Assembly (NCBI GenBank): GCA_963971575.1
Contig: OZ020617.1
Location: 18,127,403 to 18,191,402, forward strand
Direction of reading: 5' to 3'
Length of the DNA: 64,000 bases
From: Liopterus haemorrhoidalis
Taxonomy: Eukaryota > Arthropoda > Insecta > Coleoptera > Dytiscidae
How positions within the stretch are numbered: the first letter of the stretch is position 1; every line of letters starts with the position of its first letter. The position numbers and the translations under genes were made by a program. This document shows, one piece after another, positions 10,330 through 23,987 of the stretch. Below the pieces are notes generated by a model. The model did not search any database. It worked only from the letters and a program-made list of their open reading frames with translations, and was not told the origin of the DNA.

Positions 10330-12968
10330 TACTAATTTGAATATTACTAAACTGTGTAAGAAATAATTGATACGAAATATTATATTTCTTCAAAGTGTCT
10401 CTTTAATTTTACTACTTCAATTTTTCCATTTTGACTAAATACAATAAAATTTTCTACTTTTACACATTTTCATATAAAATTGGATGTGCACTTTATTTCA
10501 AAAATATTTAATAATAATCGGAGTACAAATTTTGATGTTCTGTGTTAAATGTTTGATGGTAAGCAATATTTGTAAAAATATTCACATATTTTGGATTACA
10601 GTATATATTTCAGTTACATACAAATTCCACTAGGATTATAAATTTTCATTTTGACTATTGATAATTTGTGCACTGAGAAGTTAAACTAGTAATAAGTAGT
10701 AATAAATAAGAAATACATTAAATATCAAAGAATAGTTTTCTATTCTTTGGAAATAACAGCCATAATACCAATTAAATTTTTTAAATAACACGTTGACTGC
10801 CATACTTTTCTGTCTTACCTTTGCGCTGTTGCGCGACATATTGTGAAAATGGTTGAGGGAACACTACTTTAGGGTCTTGCTCCCGCAGCCTCTCACTGGC
10901 TTCCTTCCGACGCCCTGTATTGATACTTCCGTGGTAGTCTAGTTCCATCTATTGAATTGTTTTGAAAAGCATTACCACTTTATGCCCAAATGTTGTAATC
11001 TGAAGGATACAGAGAAGACCAGAGTTTCGTCTAACATTAATTTTACTAATATTTAATTAGAATTTATACGGGGTGTACCAAAATAGACGGAACACTATTT
11101 TTCTCGCAATTGTGACCTGTGAGCAAGTTAGGAAAAAATTTTGGATTACCAAAGTTTACCCAAAGAATTGAATGATAGTACTAAAAATTGGAACAAACCG
11201 GAAGTAAAAGATGTCAAGGAAAATTTGATTATTTAAATGGGAACGTACATCGTGTTACGTACCTTTGAATAGAAATTTTGAAAATAAATAACTTTTGCTT
11301 AATTTTTTTTTAATATCTTTTACGGTTTACGAAAAATTGTAGTCTCTATTACGACTTGAAAGTAATGTATTTTTATTTACTTCAAAGTGCCTTCCATTTT
11401 GATTTAAACACTATCGCATCCTTACTCTTGAGCTGTCTATAGCTCAGAGCATAATAAAATTTAAAATATTTCATTTTCAAGTCATACTTACTTGAAAGTA
11501 CTTAAGAGGGAAATATTTTTATTTTAAATAAACTATAAATTACGGAAATATTGTAATAGTTGCAAAAATGGGAAGGGCGTGATTAGAAAGGCAACACAAG
11601 CAACTATATAAATAAAATATTTCTTACAAATATAATCAAAAAAATGTTGGTATGAAAGACTAATAAATTATGAAGATGATGGCAGTAGATGTGTTAATTA
11701 TTTGTATTTTTACATTTTAATTTTCAGACTCATTTGCTTTCATAAATCATAACGATTTAACAAAAAACAAATTGTTACTATATAGTATATTATAGTATCA
11801 ATGTTGTCTTCGATAGTTCAATTTTTCATTATGCAAATTATCAATATATTTATTATTAAATTAAATCTATAGATAATATTTTAATTGTACTTTATAGTTT
11901 TAAGTAGTTGAATTGTTTCATATCTAGTTGCAAGTTTTAAATGCCTAGTTAGGACAGTGTCATTTAATAAGAAAAAATATGATTTCCTTAAGTATCTTCC
12001 ACTGAATATATAAATAAGGTTAATATATGAAATTTTATACTCTAATAGACTAGATTTAGTTGCTATAAAAATGTGCACATGTGGGATTACTTCCAATTTT
12101 ATAGGGTTTTAAATGACACTGTTTTATAAAATCAATCAAATATACACTGTAAAATATATAAAAAATTACACATTTTATTATAACAATTAGTGTAAAAAGT
12201 GCAGAGATACTAATACTGATCATTCAAATGCATTCATAGTTCAAATGGAAATCATTTTTTCAGAAATATCTATTGATTCTTCTCTTTGAAGTGTCTATGT
12301 TGTCATATGGCTATCATATTTGAAATCATTACGTTCCGGAAAAGATATGTGGAGATAGTAGAAAACCATTGACGTAAATTCTGAAACCAGGATGTGAGGT
12401 CGATTAGGTCCTCTTCGGTCATATACTTGCAATATCACTTGCAGAAAGCTATACCTGGTTCTGTTCCTCATTGTATATCTGAGGTCTTCAGTTTTTTCCT
12501 CTTCAGCGAAAACAGTAGTTATAGATCTTTTACAACTTTGCCATCTTTTTGTTAGACATGTGTCCTGTCCATTATGCTCTCAAAATACGGTGAGAAGTCC
12601 AAAATTCGTAAGCTTGTATTAATAGCTGACAGCATAACCGGCAACGGTCAGTATCTGAGGAGGTACAAAACAAAACCAGCTTTATCAGTCATCAAAACTT
12701 TGGGTATTAAAAAAAAAAAACGATTTTTAAGTTTAGTTTTAGTACTACAATGTTTTTTTTTTGTATATCTACTGTTAATGGTAATACGATTAATATTATA
12801 AGTATAATAAGTCACCCACATAGAAAATTTAATAGTTTGTGAAATAATTCACTTTTTTGTTTGGAAAACGTTGGTTTGCTGAGACTTGTCTGGATAAAAT
12901 AGGTTTTGCTGAGATTTGATTGGATAAAGTTGGTTTTGCACAAAATCGCTTCCAATCTCATTTCTTAA
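10330..12968. other. Intergenic AT-rich sequence, nothing recognised
   Basis: No frame has both length and splice sites. A TACGGGGTGTACCAAAATAG motif at 11068 resembles one end of a Tc1/mariner element, but no partner end was seen. Minus-strand frames around 12300-12580 faintly recall retroelement protein and are too broken to call. Confidence 0.4.
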
Positions 12969-13232
12969 GAACAATATCAACACCTCAGAGGTAAACTGTA
13001 TTGTCATAAATGATAAGCAGCTCAGAAAAGGCGATTTAAAATTGTTTACTTCCTTGCGTTGATCGACTTGATACAGTTTTAAAGCAACGTACATTTAAAC
13101 TGGCTAGAGCTATAGTTCCAAATTATTTTCCATTCGACAGACTATGAAGTATTAAGTCACTTGGCACTAAAATGTAATTTCTGATAAAAATGTGACTTGA
13201 TACAGTTTACCTCTAAGGTGCTGATATAATAA
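12969..13232. repeat. Small MITE or foldback with ~33-bp inverted ends
   Basis: CACCTCAGAGGTAAACTGTA (12981-13000) matches the reverse complement of 13201-13220 with one mismatch, and the similarity extends outward through ATATCA on both sides. Flanking sequence carries direct GGATAAARTTGGTTTTG words (12893, 12924, 13417, 13566). Confidence 0.6.
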
Positions 13233-14814
13233 AAGCACACAAAACACAAAAAATAACAAAACTAAAAGTAAAAAGGGAAGTTATGTACTTGTTATGACTT
13301 GTTATTGTCAACTTGTATTTATCTACATGTGTTTGTAACCTGTGCAAGTAGAGAAAATAATGGAGTGATGTGATTGGCTGAAATGGAAAGAGTTGATTTT
13401 GCACCAGACTCGCTTGTGGATAAAATTGGTTTTGTTTTGTCTTGCACAATTCGATGCGACATTATAAAGGTATAGCATTGATTTTATTCATATTTTTTCT
13501 GTTTTCTGAATAGCTTTCAAGGTAAGAAATGATAATCACGTGATATTTCGATTTTGAAAAAAATTTGATAAAGTCGGTTTTGCATTGTGCCTCCTCATCT
13601 ATGTTTCTACGCTTTAAAGAAAAATTGAAAATATGTGGCATCTCAAAAACCGATGTTCAGTAGTCATGTAGATTTAGATCATGAAAACGGAATATTTTCT
13701 ATTAATAACTACTACCAATTATTAAACTAATGCATACGTTAGTAGTCATAATGTGATAGATGCAAGGCGCCAAAAATTTGAAATTTTGTTATCGTTCAAA
13801 AAAGTAAGCCAGAGACAAAGTGCATCGGATACAAGACATCTGGACCCCAATTTTGATTGTAGTCTACAAGGTCCTTCTAAACTAGAAATATGGTTACAGA
13901 CTATTGGGTCCCAGACAGTTTGTTCCTAGGCCTACAAATTTATTCGGTAAAAAAAAAATCAATTCACAATCTTATGTTGCATTTAGACCGGGAGCTCATG
14001 ACATTTTTTGTCTCCGATTTCATACATCATGCATTTTGGAGGAGAGAATATTTACCCTGTGACAACAAAAAAGGGATGGTACTAAACCCCTGCACGCTTT
14101 CCGGTAATAGGGAAAATTGCATTTCCACTTGCACAAAAATTTTGTGTTTTTCTCTGATTTAATTTTGCTTGCCCTTTTGTCAAAAGAAAGTTAAAACAAA
14201 TTTAAAGTCTTTTAATTATAGGCATGCGATTCGGAGGGTCCCAAAGGGCGCAAACGGTCACATGATCTTGTAATAAAAAAATATGATTTTCCGCGGTTTC
14301 CACAGGTTTCAAGAAACCTGTATACCGCCACTCATGTGTATACCAATATATACAGTAAAAATTGTGGCCAAGAGAAGATAAGTACCCAAATTATTTACTG
14401 CGAGAACAGATGTAATTTGTATGATATGTATCAGTATAACTGCTCTAAATATTTTAGAAGAAAGAACTGAATTTATAATATCTTAATTTAAAATGTTATA
14501 AAACTGCACTGAAATTAGTTGCAAAAATCACCTGCTTTCTAAAATGTATGTATAGCCATCTAGTGGTACAAATTTAAATAACTGACATGTTCAATATCAT
14601 CATATCATACAAAAGTTGTTATATTCTACAGCACCTTAGAATTAAATCATAGAACATATTTTTATTAGTAATTTATTAACTTGTTGACTGACATTATTTA
14701 ATAATAGACGAAACTGATGTAATAAATTATTCCAGAAAAATGTATTGAAAAGTAAAAATTATGTGTTTTAGTTGGAAACCTGCGTTAGTTGAAAATAATT
14801 GTTTTATATGAAGT
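13233..14814. other. Intergenic sequence, nothing recognised
   Basis: AT-rich with short scattered repeats of GATAAARTTGGTTTTG and a small hairpin (ACAGGTTTC/GAAACCTGT) near 14305. No supported gene. Confidence 0.4.
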
Positions 14815-15470
14815 ACTTAGTGTCCACCACGGCAGTTGACAGTAACGACCAACCGTAACGTCTGGTAGTGACTACTAGGTTATTCCATTGAAACTGTCCT
14901 CCGTAGCGGCCGATTGCTCTACTAGAGACCACGCAGTCAGTTAACCGTTAGTTTTGGGAAAGTAAACACCGCGATATTTTGGAAGATGGTTTTAGATATT
15001 ATTATAGCGGTTTTATTAAAGGAAGATGATGAAATTATACGCCTATCGTCAAGAACGGTTTAAAGGTATTGTAGTAATTTTTTGCGTCTTCACTATCGGT
15101 CAATTTAACAATTCATTGTACAAAATTATTGATAATTATTATGTCTTTTTACATCATAATGTGACATCATTTGGAACATGACTTAATGCGAGTATATAAT
15201 GGTTCCTCTTAACTGGGAATGGGGCGTCTTAACGCCCTCGGTTTTTTGCTGCTAGACTACTTCTAGAGCGTTCGAGACGCGGCAGTCAGGATCGAACCAG
15301 CATGATGCCACATCCACTGACTACCAAACAGTTACAGCGAAATAGTTCCCATAATATATTTAAAATTATTTTGCAATGTGAAATGAAATAGTTCCCACTT
15401 AAAATCTCAAAAACAGTTGGAGACCACCAGCCGTTACTTTCAACCGCCGCGGTGGGCAGTTCCAGCTAAG
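14815..15470. repeat. ~650-bp element with GC-rich inverted ends and a tRNA-like segment
   Basis: CCACCACGGCAGTTGACAGT near 14825 is mirrored by ACTTTCAACCGCCGCGGTGG near 15436. On the minus strand, 15350-15280 contains a box-A-like TGGTAGTCAGTGG and a box-B-like GGTTCGATCC, so part may derive from a tRNA-related SINE. The borders are approximate. Confidence 0.5.
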
Positions 15471-18400
15471 TAATACTATTACACGAACTGCAAATACATT
15501 GACGAAAATAACTGCTCACAAGTGTATGTTGATCTATACATTGTTAAATTTGCATTTGCCAACATATTGAATTAACAACAATCCACAACAAAGCTTTGTG
15601 AAACTCACTTATATAGATAAAAGTTGTTATATTCTACTAATTTCTTTATTTCAGTGACTGCAGTTGCGGTTCTCACTATTACTTTTATTATTATCCGAAA
15701 ATAACTTGTTATTTTGTAAATTCTTGAGTATGGCATAAAAGCCGAAATACGTATTGAGCAAATAAATATATTAGTGAAACCAACCTAGTGTTTCTAATTG
15801 AATAATTTTTAAAATTAGTGGAACATATAATAATCATATTTAATAACCTTTTATTTCACGTTTGCTAATTTTTTCATTAAATGAAATTTGCTCAGCAACG
15901 AATTCTGTTACAGACTATGTTATTCTCGTCTTTCTTTTATTGGTTCATTTTCAGTAATATTTTTTATAACATAAAATTCTTACTCCTCAAAATATTTAGA
16001 AACACAAAGGTCTTCTATTGTGAGGGTCGCCTGAAATTAATAATTCCAATACTATATATCATAGTATAGAAAAACATTAAAAACTGGAATAACTTTATTA
16101 CATCACTGAATTGACTGAATTAAATATAGATCCGTCACTATATGTCAGTCATAGAGTTAATCTCAAACCTCATTCTTGCAACTAGATAAATCTATTTATT
16201 TCTAATTTAGAAAGGTGTTGGATGCTTGAAAATACGTCCCCCTTTTATACAAAAAGATTCTTGTCTTTATAACGAAAAATGAAAACATGTATAAATATTA
16301 AGAATAGCTTTTGACTTTGCCAATGCCTTTATTTAGGAAAATTTTGCGAGGTGCTTATAGGAAAATGCACTTGATCTCTATGTCTGAACACCATTGTTTA
16401 ATGTAAATTACGGACATTCATTGCAACTTTCAAGACTGTACATTCGCTTTCTTTTCTTCAGCTTTTAGTATCACCCATATTAGTCTGTTTCATTAAGTTA
16501 AGAAAATATATGTTAAAAATGTGCGAAGTTTTGAAAATTTTGATTATAAAATATTGTATTAAATGAATTTCTAAAATTGACATGGAAGCAGGAGTAATGT
16601 GCCGATTTTTTGTGGTTATTTCAACAATTATTAACAGCAATCTTAATATGAGACAAAAATACATGAATTAATTGCACATTTCTGCAAAATCTGTTTCACC
16701 CTTTGATTTGTCTATTTAAACTCGTATAATCTTCATTCTTAATTAATAATAAATCGAATAAGCACTCCCTAAATACTATACTGGGATAGCGCGGAAGAAT
16801 CATGTGTACGTGTGCTTATATTTGTTTGCTTTAAATAATAGCCAGAAACTGCGCCATATAAAAAAAAAATATGTATAGAACGTGTTCCTATTTTTAAACC
16901 GCAGCAGAAAAACAACCGGTCGCCCGCGCATATATTGTGTTCTGGACAATAAGTTCTCTTGAAGGCGGCTAAAAAAACGCAACCGCTTGCCGAATAAAAA
17001 CTAGTCGTACGTACACAAATCTTAAAATTTGGATCGAATTTAACCACCCAGCTTTGCCGCGATATCACGAAGGATGATTGAATTAGGCGAAAAGCCAGTC
17101 ATTACGGAGCAAAATAACCATGTGTTTTTATTCATTTTTATCTTTCTTAACACAGATAATTCCAAAGAAATTTACATATTCTTGATACTTTGCATTTTAT
17201 TGTCATTGAAAAATTTCCGAGAATGGTAGGCTCCAAAAAGTTAGCCAGGATCCAGAGCATGTGCACACTCATTTTAGTAGTAACTAGAGAGTTTTTGCAA
17301 ATCTTATAACGTTGTCGGCTGTACGTTAAAATCACAGGATGACTTAACTGCGCACGCGTACGGTAATTGTTAACGTAATTCAAATGATGAAGTACGTCTT
17401 TGAATAAGATTTGTTGTAGTTTTTATTTAGGTTGTGTTATATTCTAAATGGGAGACAATTGAAAATATTTACATTGATAAATTATTTTTAATAGACCCAT
17501 GTACATTTTATTGTATACTTTAATATATAAAATAACATTTCTGTCTTAAATATATACTTATCATGTATTAAGGGAAAGGCTAAACGTGAAAACTAAGTGA
17601 CTGAGTGACGTGAAAACTGTTTTTTTTTTTTTTTTTACACAACGATAAATATACTATGACTTTGATTTGACGTACAATTTGTCGTTGTACGTTAGTTATT
17701 TATACCGTTTGCAAAAACTTTCTACTAACTCTGACTAGTAGTTTGACGTTTAAGCACCAGAACATATCAGACATTTTGCACACTTATTTTGGTGTTCGAG
17801 CAGTTCGAAGAACGACTTTGACTTGTAGTTTGATGTTCGAGCGGTAGGAGTGACCAGTTTCAAACTATCACAAGAGTTTGAGATTTTTCTTCAACTTTCT
17901 AGTTTCCACATATGTATTTTTTAAATATTATTTAGTAAATGGCAATTTCACTAACTATTTGCTCTTAGTAAACGTCGTATTCCGCTATTTGTAGTAAACA
18001 TATTTGAGTTAAAAAGACATTTAATATCTGCATTTGATTTTGAGAATTGAATTTAAAGGTAAGAAACATAAGTTTACTTGAGGAGAAGTTACTTCACCTG
18101 TGACGGGTAAAAAGCATATGGTTCAATCGAGGAAGTTATCAAAATTAAACTATTCGTTCGGATATTGAGAAAGAAATATGAATCTCTTTCAGTTGATCGT
18201 GTCACTGCTGTTGAAGCAGCACTGCATATAATCAAACAACACATACGTTTATTTGAATATCTTCAAATATAACAAACTAAATTAGAAAATAGGGTCGTAC
18301 AGTGGTGTGAGTAGTTCAAATACGTTAGTTTACGTTGAATTGTGTGAAATAAATATATATTCGTTTACCGGTTCTGTCGATGATCGGTATCAGGATTCTC

Positions 18401-18488
18401 CTCAACTATACTAGTTTTTCATATGTTTTATCTGGTATTTCTGGTTTTCAAATTCAAGTCAAGCGCTCGAGCAGCAGAAATCACTAAC
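15471..18488. other. Intergenic AT-rich sequence, nothing recognised
   Basis: No supported gene. 15715-15790 (GCATAAAAGCCGAAATACGT then AATAAATA) resembles the tail of a dispersed repeat. The open frame of 99 codons on the minus strand at 16769-17068 has no recognisable domain and is probably chance. Confidence 0.4.
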
Positions 18489-18490
18489 TA

Positions 18491-18763
18491 CAGTCCGGCT
18501 TTCTTAAGCTGGCCCGTTGCGCAATAGCCAGAAAAATAGGAGGGGGCGTCGTTAGTATTTGTGTAGCAATCGAGGGGTACAGTCACTCGAAAAATTCATT
18601 TCCAAAGCAAATTGGAAAGTGCTCGTACTTTCGGAAGTCAATCGTGCGTTTTTTTTTTTTCCAACTGTGTACGGAGGCCACTACTTATGTCTCACTTACT
18701 AATAATGCTGTTGCACTCTGCGTAGTGTAATCTATCACCAGCCAGCTTAAGATAGCCGGACTA
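18491..18763. repeat. MITE family M2, intact copy
   Basis: CAGTCCGGCTTTCTTAAGCT at the left and AGCTTAAGATAGCCGGACT at the right form clear TIRs bordered by TA. It is about 273 bp and matches the decayed copy at 8279-8539. Confidence 0.85.
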
Positions 18764-20039
18764 TAGTTTGAAATGTGTTATTATGAATGCATGTGCAGTT
18801 CAAAAAATCACAGACAGGCACAAACTTTCTGCTCAAACATAGCTATAGTGTTATTTTGAAAATACATTACGACTTTAAGATTATTTGGGTTAATAAGTAT
18901 TAATTACCCCTTCTTTTTCGTACGGTAGAATGTTTCTACAGATGCACAAGTAACAAAATGAGGCACAAAAATCTGCACATTACTTTTACTGCTCTCTCTT
19001 AAAATGTTTTACTGGAAAATATTTTCTTAAATATCTTACTGCAGCGACTCGAAATTTTATTTTAAAAAAGAATCCAGTATTAACGAATCGTAAATTAAAA
19101 AGTATTTAAAAACAAAATATAACGTAATTTTTATAAACAAATAATTTATTGATATTTATTTTGTTAATAATCTGTGATAAATTGAATTTAAATCTGAAGA
19201 AATCTCTCTCAGTTATACCAAATATTTTATTCTAATACTCTATGAAAATCTAGAATCTATTTGCAGCTTAAATCTTTCCTCGCGGGTCGAGATTTTATTC
19301 CAGTAATACCTTGCTTATAATTTCAATCACTTTCGTTAAAAAAAAAAAAAAAAAACTGTCTTAGTTATTACAAGAACTTAATAAAATATTTAGGTTTTAA
19401 GGAATCCGAGTTTAAGTTAGACTTTTATTTTTAGGTATTTACTGACTATCTATTTTTGTTTAATTTATTGTTTCTGTAAAATTAAAGTGTTTTAAAGTGA
19501 CGATTTTTTTATTTTATGTTAAAACCCGGATCTTACTCCTAAACTAGTTTGTCCATACTAGAAATGTAATTAGAATGTAGATAAGAAAGTATAATTCCGT
19601 CTTTCTTACTTTTAAACCTTAGTCAAGACCATAGACTACCTCCTTTATTCATATTTTTATGGGGGGGGGGCACCGCCGCCCCCCCTGTATGCGCCACTGC
19701 CGAAATAGCTCTATTTCGATTATATAAATATAAGTTACATTCATAATTAAATTTATGCCTTGCGTTCATTTTAAATATTAAAAATTTGAATTCAGGATGT
19801 TTGAAATATTTTGAATTTGAATAACGAAGATAGTAATAAATGTCAAAACATTCAAATGAAGTTAGTTGCGCTACAAAAAAAAAAAAAAAACTTCTGTTTG
19901 AGCTTGGAGCTGAAAACGGTAGAACGGATGAATTGTCCGGTGTCGGACAAACGGATCCGTCGAGGGGAGAACTGAGTACGTACCATTAGGTGTATGTAGG
20001 TACCGAACAAAATGTCATTTTTTTTATGAAACAAGTAAG
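18764..20039. other. Intergenic sequence with homopolymer tracts
   Basis: Holds long A and T runs and, at 19661-19685, a G10 run followed by a C run (GGGGGGGGGG/CCCCCC) next to GCGCCACTGCC, which looks like the end of a dispersed repeat (a similar CAGTGGCGG with a C run stands at 27420-27452). No gene seen. Confidence 0.4.
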
Positions 20040-20996
20040 AGTGGTTTCACACGACGTTTTGTAAATCTTAATACGCGTATGAACGAAACTAGATTTACAA
20101 TAAACCAAAAGGAAGCGTTGATACTGTAATACTCGTGGGATACAGAATAACCATCAGTGCCAATAACAAAAAGGCCGTTACCAGCCTTTTTGCCGCTACA
20201 GGCAATATTTTTTCCGCCCTGCTAAAGTAAATTTATTATACCTGCACTCAATATTTGGGCGCATATCCAAATTTTTTGGTACAACCTGCTTCGCCTACAC
20301 GTAACGCCGGCGCTGATCGCGATACCGATTTTGTTTAAACTGGAAACCTCAGCCGACCGCTTCTTTTATCGTATGAAGGTGACTTATGAAGCATTTTGTA
20401 ACTAATTCCCTGTTTAGTGCAAATCCTCATAATTTTCAATTATTTCATTTATAACCTAATTTAATTTTTCGTCCGTTGTCATATAAAGCTTCGTCCCTAT
20501 CCATACGCGTAATAGTCTGCATCGTTCTTTAGCAACCTGGGTAGGACGCAGTAGCTGGAGGGCACGAAAATATGGTACACAAACATCAAAGGTTCCGACA
20601 AGAGTGGGCTTACAGTATTATACTGTGCTACAAGTATCATTGGGTTCACAGTTGTGTCTGATTAGTTTTCGTGTATGCTGTCAAGAAATTCTTCAAATGA
20701 GGTGGCAGATATTCTAAATTAATTAAAGAATTTACTGGGTTCACCTTGAAGTTCTGCAAAAAGTACATGAAAACTTATGTTTTCTTTTTTCAAACTCTTA
20801 ATCATCCAATTAATAGATTACCCAATGTTAGCGTTTCACTTTTTTTAGTAACTCTTTTATGTAAGAGCTAAACCATTAACACTTCAAGTTCATCATCTCG
20901 CCCAAAAGTGTTTCATTTAACGTGTGTTTCAGACAAAACAATACTTTTGTCAAATCATATACGCGTATCGCGATACTCAAATCGTGTGAAACTACT
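20040..20996. repeat. ~957-bp element with TIR GTGGTTTCACACGA
   Basis: GTGGTTTCACACGACGTTTT at 20041 is the counterpart of AAATCGTGTGAAACTAC near 20978-20994, and both ends carry ATACGCGTAT just inside. No transposase frame was found, so it is non-autonomous. Confidence 0.7.
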
Positions 20997-21721
20997 AAAT
21001 GGTATGAAACAAAAGGGCGAAAACGTCACGCTGACCACCTGGCTTTTATATCTATAGCTGGTGGCTTAGAAACGAAGAACTTACCTTCTCTTATCAATAT
21101 GCGCCATCCAGTGTTAGGAACCTATTATTTATTTGTCATGATAAAAGCATGTTATTTAATAACTGGTCTAAAATATAATTTCCTTCATTAAATATAATCT
21201 ATCCCAACCTTTCTGTCATTTTTTAAAGACTGTTTCATAGAAATCTAAAGGTTTTGAATTAAAATACTGAATGAGTTCTACTTTAAACTTTTCGTAACTT
21301 TTACCGTATAAAAATTCGTCAAGAAAAAAATTAAATATGTTGGTGTAAGAACTAAAGAGTCTATATGTCGAATTAATTTTTGCAATGTGAAGACGAACGA
21401 ATCATGCAAAAACACGATTACGATTAGCAATTGCAAGCTATTTCTTAAAATTTTTCGTCTGCGATTTAACTGAACAGCAAACCGAGTTGAATTTGGATCG
21501 TGTTCACGCAATAGAAGTAAATAAAGTGAAAAAGAAAATTATTGAGGTCGACATACCATAGACATTTTTTATTTTATTTTATTTTATTTTTTTTCATTTT
21601 TGAGGAAATTGAAATTTTGTTGTTCGAATATGAAGTGAAAAAAGTACTCGCGGCAGTACCCTTGCGTTTATTTTTTTCTGTTGTCATTTTATTAGCGATC
21701 GTCACTTGAGGATGATTTAAA
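20997..21721. other. Intergenic sequence, nothing recognised
   Basis: AT-rich, with a (ATTTT)n tract at 21569-21600. No supported gene. Confidence 0.4.
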
Positions 21722-21723
21722 TA

Positions 21724-22303
21724 CAGATTCCGCTTAATTGGGCCACCGCTTAATTGGGGCAGCCGCTTATTTGGGCCAAATCTCAAAGAACAGAAACCAA
21801 ACCAAGGAACCAACAGTAATGTTTAATTGGGACAACATTCCGCTTAATTGGGACAGTAAATTTAAGATCACAGTACATACTACATATGTAACACATATTT
21901 TCAAGAAAAAATATGTACAAAGAATTTAATATTACAGCGTTATTTTATGCAGGAAGGAAATGAAGGGAGCCCTACATCCGCACTGAATACCTGTGCTGAT
22001 TTTGTAGAAGTGAAATGTTACAAAAACAAAAGACAGACTACACTTGACGCATTTTTGCATTGAATTAAATTGTATGTACCTATTTATTATTTTATTTTGG
22101 AACTTATTATTATTTTTTCTTAAAAGTTTATATTTTTTGGTTATATGTAATTTATAGTTTTGTCCAATAGTTTATAAAATAAAATTATTGAAAGAAAAAT
22201 ATGCATTGCTTAATTTTATGTGAAATTCGCTTAATTGGGGCAGCCGCTTAATTGGGCCAAAATGCCTAAGTCCCGATGTGTCCCAATTAAGCGGAATCGA
22301 CTG
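21724..22303 (+). mobile_element. Non-autonomous pogo/Tigger-like element
   Basis: The left end CAGATTCCGCTTAATTGGG is inverted at the right as CCCAATTAAGCGGAATCGACTG, bordered by TA. Several subterminal GCTTAATTGGGSCAGCCGC units lie inside both ends. A short transposase tail exon is preserved in the middle. Length 580 bp. Confidence 0.82.
21953..22063 (+). pseudogene. Pogo/Tigger-like transposase, C-terminal remnant
   Basis: After an acceptor-like TTTTATGCAG the frame reads EGNEGSPTSALNTCADFVEV, then KCYKNKRQTTLDAFLH and stop. The ending KRQTTLDAFL is the conserved tail of Tigger/pogo (CENP-B-like) transposases. No catalytic residues remain. Confidence 0.7.
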
Positions 22304-22305
22304 TA

Positions 22306-23092
22306 TTTAGGTTGCTGATTATCAAAGTAAACCTGTCTAGTTGTTTTTGAGTAGTTTCGCTGTTTTTTCTTTCTGTGCGTATTATTATTGAATTATTCTG
22401 GGTTTAGAAATAAATTATAATAACGTTAGGATCGTTAGAGAAATTATGAGCAAGGTATTATTATTGTTGTACTTGTATATTTAAAAAAATGTTGCGATGC
22501 TGCCATTTAATTTGCAGTGAGTGTTTTATTAGCAATACACAACTTTCCGCCCACAAGTTCAACGACTAGCGCCTGACATAGGATAACGAAATCTATTGAA
22601 ATTTAAGAAAACTACACAAGTCCTATGCTTTTAGAATTGTATCTTCTCTGTCTTGTTGAGCTAGATATGTAAATTAATAAAATGACTATGTCCGTCTGAC
22701 ACAAGAATTTAATATTCTTAAACGAGATTTTTAGCGAGAAATTTGAACATCAAAGTTTCGTTCAGATTCAGTTTATAAGTCAACGAAGAAAAATTACGTA
22801 ACTGAGATTTTTAGCAGTTTCATAGACTGCACGACTAATTTTGTTAGTTTCAAATTTCGTTTCAGCCGTAAGGGGGATAATAAGAAATATGAAAATGAAG
22901 AAGTTTACCTTGTAATTTTATAATAATTTTTTATCTTTTAGAAGAATTCAAGATTATTTTGAAAGCAAGGGTTATTCCAAATGTACTACAAATGAAAACA
23001 TTTTAATTTTCAATTCTTGTTACACTATGAACATTTAAAATAGCCCTCTTGTAGATCTACAAGTGTTTTCAACGTTGTAGCAATGTAACATA
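22306..23092. other. Intergenic sequence, nothing recognised
   Basis: AT-rich; no gene or clear repeat ends. Confidence 0.4.
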
Positions 23093-23149
23093 TTAGGTCG
23101 TCAAGGATGAAATTTGTAGAAAAAAAAGGCAAAGTTGGTTGATAACTTA

Positions 23150-23660
23150 CAAATATAAGGAATTATTTTGTTCATCAAAGTATGCGCCCATATTGTCTAT
23201 ACACTTTTGCGATTTAAGCGGCAGGTTGTTCAGGCCAGTGGTATAAACCCTGGCGGACGAGAGTCAATAAATTCCTGGAAGGCAAGTTTTACAGCATTGT
23301 CGGAATTAAACTGTTTTACTATTAAAAAGTTGTCAAAGTTGCGGAAGAATTGGTAGTCAGTGGGGGCTAGGTCTGGTGAGTATGGAGGATGACGAAGAAG
23401 TTCCAACTCCAATTCCCGTAGTTTTGCCACAGTCATTTGTGCAGTGTGTGGTCTAGTGTTATCATGCAATAAGATAGGAGTCGATCTGTTCACCAATCTA
23501 GGCTGATTTTCTTTAAGTTTTTGCATCATTTCGCTCAGTTGGTTGCAGTATATTTCTAATGTGATGGATGAGCCAGTTTTTTTTTTTGTTTGGATTTTAA
23601 GTAACCTGTACGAATTTTGGCGAACCAATTTGATATTGTCTGCTGCGTAGTAACACTAGA
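23150..23660 (-). pseudogene. Mariner transposase remnant
   Basis: Minus-strand translation gives VTTQQTISNWFAK, then ILLHDNTRPHTAQM and HPPYSPDLAPTDYQFFRNFD, the second and third catalytic aspartates separated by 34 residues (DD34D). The C-terminus (LNNLPLKSQKCIDNMGAYFD) is reached only after a frameshift near 23232. It acts as a cut-and-paste transposase when intact; this copy is dead. Confidence 0.88.
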
Positions 23661-23943
23661 GTAGGGTGACCATTCGTCCCGTATTTTAATTCGATGTCCC
23701 GCCTTATGACATGTCCCGCATTTTTAATTTTAACTTTTGGCAACTTGACTTATTTGGGGAGGTGAGGACCTTTTTTTATGCTCTTTACTTATATTTGGGA
23801 GGTGAGGACCTTTTTTTTGCTCTTCGCTTATATTTGGGGAGGGGAGGACCTTTTTTTGTTTTGATCTTCACTTATATTTGGGTAGTGACGACCTTTTTTT
23901 TGCTCCGTCCCGCATTCCCTTCTTAAGAAAATGGTCACCCTAC
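23661..23943. mobile_element. hAT-like MITE with internal tandem repeat
   Basis: GTAGGGTGACCA and TGGTCACCCTAC are perfect 12-bp inverted ends. The interior has about four copies of a ~55-bp unit containing ACTTATATTTGGGGAGG and GAGGACCTTTTTTT (roughly 23745-23905). It is inserted in, or beside, the broken mariner. Confidence 0.75.
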
Positions 23944-23987
23944 AATATTATTAACTACAAATTTCATCCTTGACGACCTGATACATA

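Larger units (their letters stand above)
23094..23982 (-). mobile_element. Mariner element (DD34D), internally deleted
   Basis: The ends are TTAGGTCGTCAAGGATGAAA and the inverted TTTCATCCTTGACGACCT. The 5' part of the transposase, including the helix-turn-helix region and first catalytic aspartate, is missing. A hAT-like MITE (23661-23943) replaces or interrupts it. A second copy of the family lies at 62975-63882. Confidence 0.85.

Noticed and set aside
12300..12580. Minus-strand retroelement protein fragment
   Set aside because: A few protein-like stretches (TVFAEEEKTEDLRYTMRNR) but no motif that lets me name a family; left unannotated.
13890..14162. 90-codon plus-strand open frame
   Set aside because: No recognisable domain; composition typical of random sequence here.
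16769..17068. 99-codon minus-strand open frame with several Cys and aromatic residues
   Set aside because: No family resemblance, no supporting splice sites, isolated in AT-rich intergenic DNA; chance frame is more likely.
19661..19685. G-run/C-run hairpin as a structural RNA or G-quadruplex
   Set aside because: Better explained as the homopolymer-rich end of a dispersed repeat, also seen at 27420-27452, and prone to assembly error.
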